64,000 bases of DNA from RBG-16-57-11 sp964503145 (lineage in GTDB: Bacteria > Chloroflexota > Anaerolineae > Anaerolineales > UBA4823): positions 124,001-188,000 of the forward strand of contig CAZCYV010000006.1 of the NCBI GenBank assembly GCA_964503145.1, written 5' to 3'. Made by a program: the position numbers and the translations under genes. The notes beneath the pieces were generated by a model. That model was not told the DNA's origin. It saw only the letters and a list, made by a program, of their open reading frames with translations, and ran no database searches. Below are positions 22,694-34,400 of this stretch, piece by piece; within the stretch, counting starts at the first letter, position 1, and every line of letters starts with the position of its first letter.

Positions 22694-25600
22694 AACACAA
22701 GCTGTTCAACATCTTGATGGTCCTGGTGTTGATGCTTACGCTTACCTCGGCAGGCCTTGCCCAAGAAAGCGGGCTGTCGGTTGCAGGCTCTCCGCAGGCC
22801 GATTCGACCTATAGCGTCGATGTCGTCAAGGAGGCCGCCTCGCCGGCAGCTCCGGCGGCGCTTGCGGCGCCAGCCTCCCAGGCAATCCCTGCGGCCGACT
22901 TCAAGCTGGTAAGCGTCATCGTCACCTTCGACGAGACCGTCGATGCGGCTGAACTGGCCGCGGCCACGGGCGGTACGGTAGTACACACGTACAAGAAGAT
23001 CTTCAACGGCGCCTCGCTGGTGCTCCCCGGCAGCAATGTCAGCGATCTGGCGAGCCTCAAGGGCGTCAAGGCGATCTATCTGGATGAGTTGCTCAAGCCC
23101 GAAACCGAAGTCAGCCCCTACTTCATCGGCGCGCCGGCGGTCTGGGATGCCCTGGGCGGCCAGGAAAGCGCCGGCGAGGGCGTGATCGTGGGCGTGCTCG
23201 ACACCGGCATCTGGCCGGAGCATCCTTCCTTCTCAGATCCTGACCCCTCTGGGAAACCGTATGCGCCGCCGCCGGTAATGCCCGGCTCGAATGGCTTCGG
23301 TTCTGGCGGCCCACGGGACACCTGCGATTTCGGCGATACTGCCTACAATCCCAACGATGCGCCGTTCGAATGCAACAACAAGCTGATCGGCGCCTACGAC
23401 TTCCTGGACACCTACAAAGCCGTGATCGGCCTGCTGCCCGGGGAGTTCGACTCGGCCCGCGATGACAACGGCCACGGCACGCACACCGCCTCCACCGCCG
23501 CCGGCAACGCTGGCGTGAAAGCCACGCTGCTGGGCGTGGATCGCGGCACCGTCTCGGGCATCGCCCCGCGCGCCCATGTCATCATGTACCGCGTCTGCGG
23601 CGATCAGGGTTGTTTCTCCTCCGACTCCGCCGCAGCGGTCGAACAGGCCATCCTGGATGAGGTCGATGCGATCAACTTCTCCATCAGCGGTGGCAACAAC
23701 CCCTACTCCGACGTGGTCAGCCTGGCGTTCCTGGCGGCCTACGAGAACGGCGTGTTCGTAGCTGCCTCCGCCGGCAACTCCGGCCCCGGCCTGGACACCA
23801 CCAACCACCGCGAGCCGTGGGTCGCCACAGTGGCTGCCAGCACCACCAATCGCCACTTCATCAGCACGTTGACCCTCACCGCCGACAATGGCGATACGCT
23901 TGAGCTGAGCGGCGCTTCGGTGACCGATGGCATCAGCACCCCCACGCCGGTGATCTTCCCGCCGGCCGGCTCAGAATTGTGCCTGACCCCCTTCGCCGCC
24001 GGCACGTTCAACGGCGAAATCGTCATCTGCCGGCGCGGCGTGATCGCTCGCGTGGAAAAGAGCTACAACGTCGCCGTGGGCGGCGCAGCCGGGATGATCC
24101 TGTACAACCCGGCGCTGCAGGGCCTGGCGACCGACAACCACTTTATCCCCAGCATCCATCTGGATGGGCCAGAGGGCACCTCGCTGCTCAACTTTATGTC
24201 AACCCACACCGGCGTCATGGGGACCTTCACACCCGGCGTAGCCACCGAGGTGCTGGGCGACATGATGGCTTCCTTCAGCTCCCGCGGCGGCCCTGGTCAG
24301 TCGCTGGGCGTCAGCAAGCCGGATATCACCGCTCCGGGCGTGCAAATCCTGGCCGGCCACACCCCCATGCCCGCCACGGTCGTTGGCGGCCAGCCGGGTG
24401 AGCTGTTCCAGGCCATCCAGGGCACCTCGATGTCCAGCCCGCACATCGCCGGCAGTGGCGCGCTGCTGAAGGCGCTGCACCCCGATTGGACCCCGGGCCA
24501 GATCAAATCGGCGATCATGACCACTGCTAATCCCGATGTGGTCAAGGAAGACGGGGTGACCCCGGCGACGCCATTCGATCACGGTTCTGGCCGCGTCAAT
24601 CTGAAGTTCGCCGGCAACCCCGGCCTGACCTTCGACGAGACTGCAGAGAACTACGTTGCCCTGCAGGATCAATTGTGGAACGCCAACTATCCCAGCCTGT
24701 ACGTGCCGGTGATGCCCGGCATCATCACCGTACAGCGCACCGTCCGCAGCGTGCTCTCCACGCCTTCCATCTGGAGGCTGTACGCCAGCGGTCCGGCAGA
24801 TCTGAAGATCACCACGCCCTCGACGATCAACGTCGCCGCGGGCGGCACCGCCACCTTCAACATCACGGTGGATGCCAGCAAGGTGCCGTTGGGTGAGGTG
24901 CGCCACGCGACCCTCTTCCTGTCCTTCAATAACCTGAAGGTGCGCTTCCCGATCACCATCGTGCGCCGCCAGCCCGCCGTCACGCTGACCAAGAGCTGCG
25001 ACCCGGCTACGTTCTCCTTCCGCCAGGCCACCAACTGCACGATCACTGCGTCCAACACCAGCTTCTCGGACGCGATGATCAGCCTGATCGACGTGTTGCC
25101 GAAGGGCATGAGCGTCGTGCCCGGAAGCCTGAGCGGCGCCAGCATGCCCGTGCCCGGCACGATCACCTTTAGCGGGTCGTTGGCAGGGGCTGCACCGCCG
25201 ATCGTCACCGTCGGCCCGGGCGTCTCGCCCGCCGGCGGCTACCTGCCGCTCTCGCTGTTCGGCGTTGCGCCGGTATCCGGCGTTGGCGATGAGACCATCA
25301 CCAACTTCACCATCCCCGCGTTCCAGTTCGCTGGCGTGGCCAACACGCGCGTTGGCTTCGTCTCCAACGGCTACCTGGTGGTCGGCGGAGGCACCGCGGC
25401 AGACGTGCAGTTCGTCAACCAGAACTTGCCCGATCCGACCCGACCGAACAACGTGCTGGCGCCCTTCTGGACCGACCTCAACCCGGCCTTTGGCGGCGCC
25501 ATGCGCGTGGCCATCCTGACGGACGGGGTGAACCGCTGGGTGGTCTTCGACTGGGAAGATGTCGCCAACTACAGCGACCGCGCGCCGAATGACTTCCAGG

Positions 25601-25926
25601 TGTGGATCGGCATCAACGGCGTGGAAGACATCACCTTTGCTTATGGCGAAGTCTCCGCTGGCGATATGGGCTTCCTGACCGTCGGCGCCGAGAACAGCTT
25701 CGGCAACTCTGGCCAGAACTTCTACTACAACGGCGTCGGCACCCCGCCTGGTCCGAATGTAGGCGTCAGGGTAAGCTCTACTCCAGCAGCCCCTGGCGAG
25801 TCCCACACCATCACCTTCCAGGCCAGGGTGGTGAAGCCCGGCACCTACACCAACTGCGCCAGGATGGCGAGCGATGCCTTCCAGGGCTACAACGTGGCCT
25901 GCACCAGCGTGACGGCCACTCGCTGA
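22690..25926 (+). CDS. Large secreted subtilisin-like serine protease (S8) with PA insert and C-terminal adhesive-type domains
   Basis: A 1078-residue exported protease. In order: signal peptide ending near GLAQ, an I9-like propeptide (about 60-135), then the S8 catalytic domain with Asp in VGVLDTGIWP, His in DNGHGTHTAS and Ser in GTSMSSPHIAG. A protease-associated domain is inserted between His and Ser (about 420-500). After residue 640 come an Fn3-like strand-rich module and a DUF11-like repeat module (LTKSCDPATF region) ending in a beta-rich domain with FWTDLNP. The architecture is that of plant cucumisin-like and bacterial secreted PA-subtilases. It should digest extracellular protein. 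It follows a long leader and small ORF and has a hairpin downstream. Confidence 0.93.
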   Translation: MKHKLFNILMVLVLMLTLTSAGLAQESGLSVAGSPQADSTYSVDVVKEAASPAAPAALAAPASQAIPAADFKLVSVIVTFDETVDAAELAAATGGTVVHTYKKIFNGASLVLPGSNVSDLASLKGVKAIYLDELLKPETEVSPYFIGAPAVWDALGGQESAGEGVIVGVLDTGIWPEHPSFSDPDPSGKPYAPPPVMPGSNGFGSGGPRDTCDFGDTAYNPNDAPFECNNKLIGAYDFLDTYKAVIGLLPGEFDSARDDNGHGTHTASTAAGNAGVKATLLGVDRGTVSGIAPRAHVIMYRVCGDQGCFSSDSAAAVEQAILDEVDAINFSISGGNNPYSDVVSLAFLAAYENGVFVAASAGNSGPGLDTTNHREPWVATVAASTTNRHFISTLTLTADNGDTLELSGASVTDGISTPTPVIFPPAGSELCLTPFAAGTFNGEIVICRRGVIARVEKSYNVAVGGAAGMILYNPALQGLATDNHFIPSIHLDGPEGTSLLNFMSTHTGVMGTFTPGVATEVLGDMMASFSSRGGPGQSLGVSKPDITAPGVQILAGHTPMPATVVGGQPGELFQAIQGTSMSSPHIAGSGALLKALHPDWTPGQIKSAIMTTANPDVVKEDGVTPATPFDHGSGRVNLKFAGNPGLTFDETAENYVALQDQLWNANYPSLYVPVMPGIITVQRTVRSVLSTPSIWRLYASGPADLKITTPSTINVAAGGTATFNITVDASKVPLGEVRHATLFLSFNNLKVRFPITIVRRQPAVTLTKSCDPATFSFRQATNCTITASNTSFSDAMISLIDVLPKGMSVVPGSLSGASMPVPGTITFSGSLAGAAPPIVTVGPGVSPAGGYLPLSLFGVAPVSGVGDETITNFTIPAFQFAGVANTRVGFVSNGYLVVGGGTAADVQFVNQNLPDPTRPNNVLAPFWTDLNPAFGGAMRVAILTDGVNRWVVFDWEDVANYSDRAPNDFQVWIGINGVEDITFAYGEVSAGDMGFLTVGAENSFGNSGQNFYYNGVGTPPGPNVGVRVSSTPAAPGESHTITFQARVVKPGTYTNCARMASDAFQGYNVACTSVTATR

Positions 25927-25994
25927 TCCTGACCGCGCCAGATAGCCAGATCTGAGCCACGCTCGGACAAGGCGATCTGCATCTGAGAACACAT

Positions 25995-26023
25995 AGAGCG
26001 GCCCGGTTTTCCCGGGCCGCTCT
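25995..26023. terminator. GC-rich terminator hairpin between convergent genes
   Basis: AGAGCGGCCCGG pairs perfectly with CCGGGCCGCTCT around a TTTTC loop. The T-run after it is short on both strands, so efficiency is uncertain. It lies between the subtilase stop and the minus-strand lipoprotein stop. Confidence 0.7.
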
Positions 26024-26027
26024 GCTT

Positions 26028-26585
26028 TCAAGGTTGCTGTTGGGGGTTCTGACACAGGAATGGCGGACGATTACCGCCGCCGTGATAGGCGTAAACCTGG
26101 CCCTCATATCGCAGCAGGATGCGATAGCCCTCGACCATGATCTGAATATAGGCCATCCCCGGTTTGGGGCAGCCCAGGCTGCCATCTGGCCAGATGACTT
26201 CTTCGAAGCTCAAGAACTCGATCTTTTCGGGCAGAACGTTGAGGCGCGCGGCCAGGTCCTGGCGGGCCTGTCCGACCAGATTGGTTTCATAGGGTTTGCC
26301 TGGGGAGGGGTTCATCGTCTCTTTCGCTGTCTGGGTAGTTGTCGCTTTATTTTTCTCGATCACCGTTTCCGGCGGCGCCAAAGTGGCGACCACCGCAAAG
26401 GTTCGCTGAGGGGCGGGCGGCGGCTTGGTCGCCGTAGCGGGCGGCGCAGAGCTTGCCAAAGCCGTGGGCTGCGCCGCAGGCGGGCCGGCCGGCGCGCCAG
26501 CCGGCGAACAACCTGCCAGGAATACGGCGAGCATGACTGCCGCAAGGATCGCCACAAGTCGGTAAGGAGTCGAATGATATGCCAT
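26028..26585 (-). CDS. Small lipoprotein with conserved WPDGSLGCPKPG domain
   Basis: A 185-residue lipoprotein (lipobox FLAGC), a Pro/Ala/Thr-rich linker, then a C-terminal domain of about 85 residues. The domain contains DLAARLNV, EEVIWPDGSLGCPKPGMAY and YRILLRYEGQVYAYH. It recurs in Chloroflexota and Cyanobacteria as a small secreted or lipid-anchored domain without known function. Its start is only 194 bp from the divergent L,D-transpeptidase start. Confidence 0.8.
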   Translation of the reverse strand: MAYHSTPYRLVAILAAVMLAVFLAGCSPAGAPAGPPAAQPTALASSAPPATATKPPPAPQRTFAVVATLAPPETVIEKNKATTTQTAKETMNPSPGKPYETNLVGQARQDLAARLNVLPEKIEFLSFEEVIWPDGSLGCPKPGMAYIQIMVEGYRILLRYEGQVYAYHGGGNRPPFLCQNPQQQP

Positions 26586-26778
26586 GCTGCATCTCTGCTA
26601 TACTATACCCTATGACGCCGAAAAGCGACAGGTGGTTCCCTGCGCCGGGCGTTTGGCGCGCCCCCTGGCCGCCCCCAAGACGACCAGGGCAATCCGCTTC
26701 GCCTCGGAACAAATCTGCGGCGCCAGCCGTCCATACCCTGTGTCATCCAGGCCTTATCCATCTGCAGGGCGTCTTTCT

Positions 26779-28350
26779 ATGCCTGTGAACTCGCGCCCAC
26801 GACCTGCCTCCTCGACGGTGATCCGGGTTCCGATCCGGCGCAAGCGTGGCCTTTCGGCAGCGAAGCTGCTGCTCCTGCTGGGCTTCGTCGGCGGCCTGCT
26901 GCTGGCCTGCCTGTTCTTCGGCAGCCTGCTGAGTTTCTACGGCTATTACCAGTACAGCGGGCGCATCATCCCGGGCGTCTCCGTGGGCAGCGTGCGGTTG
27001 GACGGCATGACCCGCGAAGAAGCCATGGTCACCTTGCAACAGAGCTGGGAGCTGCAAGCGCGCATCCAGGTGACCAACGGCATCCAAAGCCAGACGCTCA
27101 CGCCAGCCGAACTGGGGCTGAGCATCGATATCCCCCAAACGGTGCGCAAAGCCCACGAAGTCGGTCACGGCGGGACGATGCTATCGGAGGCGGCGCAGAT
27201 GTTCGCCGCCATGTGGGATGGTTGGGAAGTGGCGCCGGTCGTGACCCTGGATGAAGACGCCGCCCGCGCCCGCCTGGAAGCCATCGCTCCGGCGATGAGC
27301 CTGCCCGCCAAAGACGCCTCGCTGCAGGTCGCTAACGGCGCCTTGACCCCCGTACCAGCAGAGATGGGCTATACAGTGAACATCGAGGCCACTCTGGAAA
27401 CGCTAAAAGCCGATCCTGGCGCAGTGCTGGCGAGCGGGACCTTGCCCGCCGTGCCCCAACCGGTCCCGCCGCGGGTCACCGATGTCACCCCGGCGCTGGC
27501 GGAGGCGCAGCGGCTGCTGGACACGCCGCTGACCATCACGGCCTACGATCCAATCACGGACGAAAAGAAAAGCTGGCCTGTGCCCAGAGACGTGCTCGCC
27601 GGTTGGCTGGCGGTCACGCCCGGCGAGAATGGCCCGCAAGTGATCCTGGACGAGACGCACGTGGCGGCTTACTTGAATCAACTCGGGCAGACGCTTGGCG
27701 CAGGCCGCTCTTTGAACGCGACGGCCGAAAGCCGCCCGCTGGCCCAGGCGCTGCGCTCCGGACGCCCCTACACGCTGAAGATCGTCCATTCGCCGACGAC
27801 TTACACCGTCCAGCCCGGCGACACCCTGCTCAAGATCAGTTGGAAGGTGGGCATGCCGATGTGGATGATCGTGCGCGCCAACCCCGGCATCGACCCCGAT
27901 GCAATCCAGGTGGGGACGAACCTGGTCATCCCGGCCAAGACGGACCTGCTGCCGTTGCCGGTGGTGCCCAACAAACGCATCGTCATCAGCATCAGCCAGC
28001 AGCGCCTGCGGGTGTATCAGGACGGACAACTGATCGGCACACACGTGATCAGCACCGGCATCGATCGCTCGCCGACCCAACCGGGCGTCTTCCAGGTGCA
28101 AACGCACGACCCCAACGCCTATGCCTCGGTTTGGGACCTGTACATGCCCAACTTCCTGGGCATCTACGAAGCCTGGCCGGGGTTCATGAACGGCATCCAT
28201 GGGCTGCCGATGCTCTCCAACGGGCGACGCTTATGGGCGAACATCCTGGGGCGCCCGGCTTCTTATGGCTGCATCATCCTGGACCTGAAGGCCGCTGAAT
28301 GGTTATACCAATGGGCGGAGGACGGCGTGGTCGTCGAAATCCAGGCCTGA
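26779..28350 (+). CDS. L,D-transpeptidase with VanW-type and LysM domains
   Basis: A 523-residue cell-wall enzyme. A basic N-terminus and one membrane anchor (about 30-58) precede two PG-binding/VanW-like segments (GVSVGSVRLDGMTREEA near residue 70 and a second after residue 200). A LysM module follows (TYTVQPGDTLLKISWKVGMP), then a YkuD catalytic domain (RIVISISQQRLRVYQDGQ to the C-terminus). The catalytic motif is HGLPM and later SYGCIIL, with Cys present but Tyr where most family members have His (SHGC). ATG 26779 is chosen because upstream codons read through the promoter region of the divergent lipoprotein. It crosslinks peptidoglycan or attaches proteins to it. The alpha-2-macroglobulin gene follows 76 bp downstream. 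Confidence 0.88.
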   Translation: MPVNSRPRPASSTVIRVPIRRKRGLSAAKLLLLLGFVGGLLLACLFFGSLLSFYGYYQYSGRIIPGVSVGSVRLDGMTREEAMVTLQQSWELQARIQVTNGIQSQTLTPAELGLSIDIPQTVRKAHEVGHGGTMLSEAAQMFAAMWDGWEVAPVVTLDEDAARARLEAIAPAMSLPAKDASLQVANGALTPVPAEMGYTVNIEATLETLKADPGAVLASGTLPAVPQPVPPRVTDVTPALAEAQRLLDTPLTITAYDPITDEKKSWPVPRDVLAGWLAVTPGENGPQVILDETHVAAYLNQLGQTLGAGRSLNATAESRPLAQALRSGRPYTLKIVHSPTTYTVQPGDTLLKISWKVGMPMWMIVRANPGIDPDAIQVGTNLVIPAKTDLLPLPVVPNKRIVISISQQRLRVYQDGQLIGTHVISTGIDRSPTQPGVFQVQTHDPNAYASVWDLYMPNFLGIYEAWPGFMNGIHGLPMLSNGRRLWANILGRPASYGCIILDLKAAEWLYQWAEDGVVVEIQA

Positions 28351-28426
28351 TTGAAAGCCCATTTGCGAGGCAATCCGGGCAAGTCCCGGCTGCAAACCAC
28401 TTTGAACTTGATCCATAAAGGTGTAT

Positions 28427-31400
28427 ATGAACGCCAAAATCAACCCAATCCTGCTGATTCTGACCATCGCTGCGCTGGTTCTGGGGGCCTGCCAGCCTGC
28501 GCCGCCGCGACCCACCACTCAACCGGCGACGCCCATGCCGCCAGAGCCGACGCCCATCCCGGCCACTCCCACGGAGGGCCTGGGCGTCGTCGATGACGGC
28601 TCGCCGCTGCCGCCGCAGGTGGTGTTCCGCCAGCCGGAAGGCGCCCAGGAACTGCCCGTAGATGGGGAGATCCGGCTGGCGTTCGACCAACCGATGGACC
28701 GCGCCCAAACAGCGGCCGCCTTCCAGGTGACCACGCCAGATGGCAAGCCGGTGAGCGGAGAAATCGTCTGGCCGGATGAGCGCACCCTGGCGTTCAAGCC
28801 CTCGACGCGATTGGAAAGCGGCAGCCTGTATGTCGCCAGCCTGGGAACTCAAGCTGCCAGCGCCCAAGGGGTTGCTCTGGATGAGCCTTACGACTTTCAA
28901 TTCGTCACTGCCGGCGATCTGCAGGTCACACAAGTCTTCCCCGCGGACGGCGCCCGGGATGTCGCCAGCAACGCGGTGATCACCGTGATCTTCAATCGGC
29001 CGGTCGTCCCGCTGGGGATCATCGAGGAGGCCGCCGAGCTACCCAACCCGTTGACGCTCTCACCCGAAGTGAAGGGAAAAGGCGAGTGGGTGAGCACATC
29101 GGTTTTTGCCTTCCGCCCCGAGACCACCTTCAAAGGAAACACCACCTATACGGCCACGGTGAAAGCTGGCCTGGCGGACGCCACGGCCGAATCGACCCTG
29201 GCCCAGGATTACACCTGGCAATTTTCGGTCGCCAAGCCGGGCATCGAGTCGTTCAGCCTGTCGGATGGGCGCACCAACCCGGAAAACAACGCCAGGAACG
29301 TGCTCCTGGATGAATATTTCACCATCCGCTTCTTACAGCCGATGGATCGCCAGGGGACCGAGGCGGCCATCTCGCTGACCGCTAAGAACGGCGAAAAAAC
29401 GCCGCTGCGGAGCGAGTGGAACGATCCGAGTACCCAGGTGATCATCACCCCCACGCAGCGCCTGGCGCTGAACACGGCCTACACCTTGCGCGTGGACGCC
29501 AGCGCCCTGGCGGCGGATGGCGGCGCGCTGGGCGAAGGGCTGACCTGGGACTTCACCACCGTGCCTTTCCCGGCCGTGGTGCAAACCAACCCTGCCGATG
29601 GCCAAACCCAATCGCATTACTCGATCGATTTCTACATCAAGTTCGCCTCTCCGATGCGTATCGACACGGTCAAACCGCGCATCCAGGTCACGCCCAGGCC
29701 AGAGAAAGAGATCGAATGGTACTATGACGAATGGGATTGGAGCATACGCGGCTTCTTCCTGGAACCTTCGACCCGCTATGAAATCCGCCTGCTGGCGGGC
29801 ATGCAGGATATCTACGGCAATGCCATCCCTGGCGATCAGGTCATCCGCTTCACCACTGCCGCCTACGAGCCTTCCGCCAGCCTGCTGATGCCATACGAAA
29901 GCCCGATGCTGCGCGCCAACGGCCCGGCGGAAGCCCAGGAATTTTACGTCTCCTATACCAACATCAAGCGCCTGACCCTGGAGCTATACAGCCTGACCAG
30001 CCAGCAATACATCGGATTCGTGGGCGGACAAAACAACGCGTACAACTATCGTCCGCCTGAATCTACCCTGATTTGGAAAGCGGAAGAAACCAGCGTTCAA
30101 GGCCTTAATGAACGGGCGCGCAAGAGCTTCCGACCGACGACCAGCGAGGGCCAGCCGCTCCCGCCGGGCTTCTACTTCCTGGGCCTGGACTCGCCGGAAA
30201 TCCGCAACCCCAATCCCTTCGACGACTTTCGCTTGTTGATCGTTGCCAGCGCTAATCTGTCCTTCAAGAGTTCCAGCGGCGATGGCCTGCTGTGGCTGAC
30301 CGATCTGGAAACCGGCCAGCCGATCGCCGAAGCGCCGGTGGTGATCTACAATGACCGGGCTGAGGTGCTGAAGGAAGGCCAGACGGGCGCCGATGGCGCT
30401 TTCTACACGGCGTTGCCCGAACCCCCCGAAGGCTATGTGCTGCGCTTTGCCCTTGCCCAGGACGGCGAGGTGTTCGCCTTTGCCTCCAGCGCCTGGGGCA
30501 GCGGCGTGAACACCTGGGATTACGGCATCTGGAGCGACTACTACGCCCCCAGCCATCGCCCGGTGGCTTATGTCTATACCGAGCGGCCGATCTATCGTCC
30601 CGGGCAGCCGGTGTACTTCAAGGGGATCGTTCGCCAGGATAACGACCTGGATTACAGCCTGCCGGACGCAGCCCGGGTGACGGTGAAAATCTCCAGCTAC
30701 GAAGAGGAAGTATATAAAGAAGACTTGCCCCTATCCCCCTTTGGCAGCTTCGATGGCAAACTCACCCTGGACCGCGAGGCCACGCTCGGCTATTACACCA
30801 TCGAGGTGTACCTGCCAGGGCAGGAGACCCCGGCGGGCAGCGTGACTTTCAACGTGGCCGAGTACCGCCGACCCGAATTTCAGGTCAAGGTGGAAGCCAG
30901 GCCGCTGAACCTGCTGCCAGACGAGAGCTTCACCGCCACAGTCCAGGCGGATTACTACTCTGGCGGAGGCGTGGGCGACGCTGCGGTGGCCTGGACGCTG
31001 ACGGCCGAGCCTTTCACATTTTCGCCGCCGCCCGACCTTTCGGGTTACAGCTTCGAAGATACCGAAGAGGACCGCTACGGCTACCAGGAGGAATGGCAGG
31101 GCAGCGAAATCATCGCCGAGGGCCAGGGGCGCACCGATGAAAACGGCCGCTTCACGATCACCCTGCCCGCCAGGCCCAAAGACACCAAACGCCCCTATCG
31201 CCTGACCTTCGAGGCCAGCGTCACCGACCTGGCGCAGACCACGGTGAGCGGGCGGGCTGCCGTCATCGCCCATCGCAGCCGGGTTTACCCGGGCATCCGC
31301 CCGCAGAGTTATGTGGGCGCCGAAGGCAAAGAGCAGGCCTTCGAGATCGTCGTTTTGGATTGGGAGGGCGCTCGCCTGCCCGGGCAAGGTTTCAATGTGG

Positions 31401-34400
31401 AGATTGTCGAGCGTCGCTGGTACAGCGTGCAGGAGCAGGACGCCTCCGGGCGCGTGACCTGGAAGTCCAGCGTGGAGGAAATCCCGATCCAAAGCTTTAC
31501 CGACCTGACGACCGACGCGCAGGGAGAGGCGGTGGTGCGCTTCACCCCGCCCAAAGGCGGGATCTATCGGGCGCGGGTCACTGCGCAGGACGCCCAGGGC
31601 AACCTGGGAAGCGCCTCGGCGTATATGTGGGTGGCGGGCAAAGAGTACATCCCCTGGCAACAGACCAACGACCGCGGCTTCGAGCTGGTGACGGACAAGA
31701 AGACCTATCTGCCCGGCGATACCGCCCAGGTGCTCATTGCCTCGCCCTTCCAGGGTGAAGCCTACGCCCTGGTGACGGTGGAGCGCGGGCGCATCCGCCA
31801 GCAGGAAGTGCTGAAGCTGACCAGCAACAGCACGATTTACGAACTGCCGATCCGCCCCGACCTGGCGCCAAACGCCTACATTTCGGTGCTGGTGGTCAAG
31901 GGCGTGGATGAGTTCAACCCACGTCCCAACTTCAAGATGGGCATTGCCGAAATCCAGGTGGACACCAGGGAGCAGGCGCTGAGCGTGGAAGTCACTTCCG
32001 ACCGCCAGACCGCCGGGCCGGGCGAACAGGTGCAATACACCGTGCGCACGCGCGACGCCCAGGGGCGACCGGTGAGCGCCGAAGTCTCCTTGGGGCTGAG
32101 CGACCTGGCGACGCTCTCGCTGTTGCCGCCGAACTCGCCGCCGATCCTGGACTTCTTCTTCTCGCGGCGCAACCTGGGGGTGCAGACCTCCGTCCCGCTG
32201 GTGCTCAGCCTGGATGAGTACAACGTCAATATCAAAGATGAGATCCAGGCCGGCGTCGCCGCCGGCAGCGGCGGCGGCAAGGGCGCCGACGAACTGGGAG
32301 TCGTCGAGGTGCGCCAGGACTTCCCGGACACGGCCTTTTGGGAGCCGGCGGTGGTGACCAACGCCGACGGCGAAGCCAGCGTATTGGTCACCTTGCCGGA
32401 CAACCTGACCACCTGGCGGATGGACGCCCGGGCGGTGACCCCGGAGACGCGCGTCGGTCAGACCACCCACGACCTGGTCAGCACCCGCCCGCTGCTGGTG
32501 CGCCCGCAAACGCCGCGGTTCTTCGTCGCCAACGACCAGGCCACGCTGGGGACGGCGGTGCACAACAACACCGACCGATCTCTGAGCGTGAAGGTCGCCC
32601 TGGAAGCGTCGGGGGTGACCCTGACCAGCCCGGCCGAACAGACCGTGGAAATCGCCGCGGGAAAGCAGGCCTATGTCGCCTGGGAGGTGGTCGTCGATGC
32701 GGACGCGCAGCGGGTCGATCTGATCTTCAGCGCCCAGGGCGGCGAATACAAAGACGCCAGCCGCCCACCCCAGGGGACGCTGGACAATCAGGGCATCCCG
32801 GTGTACCGCTACGAAGCCCCTGAGACGGTGGGCACCTCCGGACAGATGACCGAGGCGGGCACGCGCGTGGAGGGCATCTCGCTGCCCCGGACGATGCAAG
32901 CGACCCAGGGGGAGCTGACGATCAGGGTTTCCCCTTCGCTGGCCGCCAGCATGACCGACGGGCTGACCTACCTGAAAGACTTCCCGTATGGATGCCTCGA
33001 GCAGACCATATCCAGCTTCCTGCCCAACGTGCTTGCGACGCAGGCGATGAAAGCCGCCAATCTGAGCGACGCCGAACTAGAAGCCGGATTGAAAGAGCAG
33101 GTGGAGGTGGCGCTGCAACGCATCTATAACTGGCAAAATGCAGATGGCGGTTGGGGCTGGTGGAGCCGCGAGAAAAGCGATCCGCTGACCAGCGCCTATG
33201 TGCTGCTGGGGCTGGTCGAAGCGCAAGACGCCGGCTACCGCGTCACCGCCAGCGTCATCGAACGCGGCTTGAACTACCTGCGTCTGCAGGTCGAGCCGCT
33301 CGTCGGACTCAAAGACCCGCACCTGGTCAATCGCCAGGCGTTCGTGCTGTATGTGCTGGCGCGGGCCGGGAAACCCGATGTCAACAGCACCGGCCAACTC
33401 TACGATCAGCGTCAGCGCATGGCGATCTACTCGCAGTCGTTTCTGACCCAGGCGCTGGCGTGGATCGACGCCGCCGACCCGCGACTGAAAACCCTGCTCT
33501 CCGACCTCTCCAGCCAGGCGATCGTCTCGGCCACCGGGGCGCATTGGGAGGAGAAGGAGGTCGATCGCTGGAACTGGAACACCGACACCCGCACAACGGC
33601 CATCGTGCTGGCCACCCTGAGCGTCATCGACCCCCAGAACCCGATCAACGCCAACGCCGTGCGCTGGCTGATGCGCAACCGCGTCAACGGCCACTGGAAT
33701 GGCACCCAGGAGACGGCCTGGACGCTGATGGCTTTGACCCGCTGGATGGTCGCCAGCGGCGAACTGAGCGCCGACTACCAATATGCCGTCGCCCTGAACG
33801 GCGAGGAGCTGGGCCGCGGCCAGGCCAATCGGGAGACCCTGCGCCAGACGCAGGAATTGAGCGTGGACTTGCGGGATATGCTCCAGGGCGAGCTCAACCG
33901 CCTGGCATTCGCCCGCAGCAGCGGCCCCGGCAACCTGTATTACACGGCTCATCTTACCGTCTCGCTGCCGGTGGAGAAGATCGAGCCGCTGGAGCAGGGC
34001 ATTGTGGTCTCGCGGAGTTACTATCGGCTCACCGACACCGAGACGCCGGTGGTCGAAGCTCAAGTGGGCGAGCTGCTGCTGACGCGCGTCACCATCGTCG
34101 CCCCGCGCGCGTTGCACTACGTGGTGGTCGAAGACCCCCTGCCCGCCGGCTTAGAAGCGGTCGATCAATCGCTTAGCACCAGCCCGCAGAGCGTGGAGGT
34201 GCCGCAGGTGTACAGTTGGGAGGATGTCTTCTGGCGTGGATGGGGATGGTGGGTGTTCAACCACGTGGAATATCGCGACGAAAAGGTCGTGCTGTCAGCC
34301 GATTACCTGCCCGCAGGAACTTACATCTACACCTACCTGGTTCGGGCCGGGACAGCCGGCGTCTTTCGGACCATCCCGACCACCGCCCAGGAGTTTTACT

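Noticed and set aside
24199..26055. Minus-strand open frame of over 600 codons
   Set aside because: It is antisense to the S8 protease with its catalytic Ser region; Arg/Gly/His-rich composition is typical of a shadow frame.
30731..32899. Minus-strand open frame of over 700 codons
   Set aside because: It is antisense to the macroglobulin gene, an effect of high GC and codon bias; no start signal or domain supports it.
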